Below, one piece after another: positions 62,748-64,000 of a DNA stretch of 64,000 bases. The translations under genes and the position numbers were made by a program. Origin of the DNA: Paenibacillus lutrae (GTDB taxonomy: Bacteria > Bacillota > Bacilli > Paenibacillales > NBRC-103111). The stretch is from assembly GCF_009757775.1 (NCBI RefSeq), contig NZ_RHLK01000002.1:378113-442112 (forward strand), in the 5' to 3' direction. Position 1 is the first letter of the stretch; the number at the start of each line of letters is the position of its first letter. The notes below the pieces were generated by a model that searched no databases, was not told the DNA's origin, and worked only from the letters and a program-made list of their open reading frames with translations.

Positions 62748-64000
62748 ATGCTTCTGCAGCTTGAAGACGCTATAACCATACATTACAAAGAAGATTCCGC
62801 GGCTGACCAAGCCCTGGAGGTACTTGTTTTCATCCATGATCTGGGTCTGGATCTTACGGTCTGGGATGAAATCATCGGCTTCTTTAAAGGGCATTACCGG
62901 ATTGTGCTTTACGATTTAAGAGGGCATGGCCGCAGTACGGGAGAGGACAGCGAAGCGGGGTGGAGCGTCTTTGTGGATGATCTTCACCTCCTTATGGAGC
63001 GGCTCGGAATCAGGAGGGCTCATATCGCGGGACATGGCGGGGGAGCTGTAATAGCTGTGCAGTTCTGCTCTTCTTATCCGGGAATGGTAGAGAAGCTGAT
63101 TCTGATTTCGATTCCTGTAAAATTCCCTGCTGCACTCATGCGCGCAAAGATCGCAGAACGTAAAAAACTGGCCGGGGAAGGGCGGCTCTCTCTTGCTGAG
63201 GAGCTCGCTGCATTCACGACCGCACTTCCCGATAGTGCTTCTGCATTCCGTATTGTCAGAGACCTGTATAGCAATATGAATACGGATTTATATTTCCGGG
63301 CGATGGACATGCTGCTCAGAGAGGACGGCTGGAAAGAACTGAAGCGTATTTCTCACCGGACGCTGGTTCTGGCGGGAGAATACGATCCTCTGTACGTGAC
63401 GTCGGCTTCGCTCGCCGCATCACGCCTGCCGGATGCTTCCTTCCTGATCGTGCCGGATTCGGCCTATCTGCCTTTTCTTGAGCAGCCGGGGACGACCGCC
63501 TCATGGATCAGACGGTTTCTGCAAACGAAACAGACGCGTGCAGTCTCCGATTCTTTACTCGTCCGGGACGTGCGCGGAACGCTGCAGCTCTTCCTGGATG
63601 AAGGGGAGAAGAAGGTTGAGCTTGCTCAGATGCTGAAGGTCAATCTGCTCGGCTCTTTCCAAGTGATCCTGAACGGGCAGGAGAAGCCGGACGGCTGGAA
63701 TCAGCGCTATGCCAAGAGCCTGCTGCTGTATATGATCTTCCATCCGACAGCTTCCCGCGAGGAATTGTGTGATGCGCTATTTCCCCAGGTTCCCAGTAAG
63801 ACAGCGATGCGGAATATAAAAGTCTACCTGCACTATTTCAAGCGAATGATGCAGGCACAAGAGGGAGGGGCCCCGATCCTCTCGGTTGACCGCGAGCATG
63901 TGATGCTAAGATGTGTCATCCGCTGTGATTTGCTTGACTTTTTGGCGGAGATCAAAGATTTGCACCATGCGGACGCTGCCCGCAAATACGAAAGTGCCGG
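62748..64000 (+). CDS. Alpha/beta hydrolase-like domain fused to SARP/BTAD regulator (3' end outside window)
   Basis: A frame begins at an ATG with TGGAGGAAAAGG upstream and stays open to the window edge (418 residues visible). Residues about 20-260 have the alpha/beta hydrolase pattern (VFIHDLGLD, VLYDLRGHGRST, RRAHIAGHGGGA). The nucleophile position is Gly97 where Ser, Asp or Cys is expected, and the histidine position reads SAYLPF (Tyr240). Only Asp213 remains. Residues about 301-370 match the SARP/OmpR-like winged helix (LGSFQVILNG, LLLYMIFHPTASREELCDALF), followed by the start of a BTAD helical domain. It is best read as a regulator with a non-catalytic ligand-binding domain. Confidence 0.8.
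   Translation, partial: MLLQLEDAITIHYKEDSAADQALEVLVFIHDLGLDLTVWDEIIGFFKGHYRIVLYDLRGHGRSTGEDSEAGWSVFVDDLHLLMERLGIRRAHIAGHGGGAVIAVQFCSSYPGMVEKLILISIPVKFPAALMRAKIAERKKLAGEGRLSLAEELAAFTTALPDSASAFRIVRDLYSNMNTDLYFRAMDMLLREDGWKELKRISHRTLVLAGEYDPLYVTSASLAASRLPDASFLIVPDSAYLPFLEQPGTTASWIRRFLQTKQTRAVSDSLLVRDVRGTLQLFLDEGEKKVELAQMLKVNLLGSFQVILNGQEKPDGWNQRYAKSLLLYMIFHPTASREELCDALFPQVPSKTAMRNIKVYLHYFKRMMQAQEGGAPILSVDREHVMLRCVIRCDLLDFLAEIKDLHHADAARKYESA

Overview
The window comes from an endospore-forming Firmicute, most likely Paenibacillaceae (a Paenibacillus-type genome). This rests on an alpha/beta-type small acid-soluble spore protein, a SigI/RsgI pair with its own SigI-type promoter, a SigB-type promoter, a Leu T-box before ilvB, a preQ1-I riboswitch before queC, an infC-rpmI-rplT operon with a leader terminator, and many Bacillus-like conserved genes (yfkK, ywbE, ytqA/ytqB, yigZ). 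Mid-range GC and frequent GC-rich stretches fit Paenibacillus better than Bacillus. The species cannot be told from the sequence alone.

Layout. 1-7.5 kb: cut end of an IS3-family element, a beta-hydroxyacid dehydrogenase, pgi (start is an internal TTG), yigZ, a TetR regulator, yjbQ, yfkK and a spore-flavoured group (Gly/Tyr-rich LSm-like protein, alpha-crystallin-like protein, SASP). 7.5-12.7 kb: a polyprenyl-phosphate-type glycosyltransferase, catalase behind PerR/Fur-like boxes, and a hybrid histidine kinase. 12.7-16 kb: queuosine precursor genes queC-D-E and queF. 16-25 kb: small conserved genes, an RluA pseudouridine synthase, an ABC-2 exporter and a B12-binding radical SAM protein, ending in a hairpin-dense non-coding stretch with a perfect 32-bp palindrome. 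25-34 kb: LacI regulator, HAD phosphatase, ytqA-mnmM-manA operon, a repeat-rich secreted protein, trmB, a glycolipid glycosyltransferase and a PAP2 phosphatase. 33.8-34.9 kb: an empty kilobase. 34.9-44.2 kb: glycosyltransferase, infC-rpmI-rplT, then ilvB-ilvN-ilvC, an aminotransferase and leuB. 44.4-52.5 kb: peroxiredoxin, a GcvH-like protein without its lipoyl lysine, and a leftward alpha-glucan cluster (DUF4912, GH57-GT4 fusion, GH15). 52.7-64 kb: sigI-rsgI, a sporulation-type kinase, leucyl aminopeptidase, a broken DUF418 gene, a SigB-type stress protein, an M14 carboxypeptidase, and at the right edge an apparently dead alpha/beta hydrolase fused to a SARP/BTAD DNA-binding region.

How the parts work together. 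The ilv genes, the aminotransferase and leuB make branched-chain amino acids under leucine tRNA control. The que genes make preQ1 for tRNA under preQ1 feedback. Catalase and peroxiredoxin are peroxide defence. The GH57-GT4 / GH15 / DUF4912 genes look like one alpha-glucan operon. The items most worth following up are the right-edge hydrolase-regulator fusion, the lysine-less GcvH, the low-complexity insert in the GH57 domain, the charged tail of RsgI and the 24.6-25.1 kb hairpin region.
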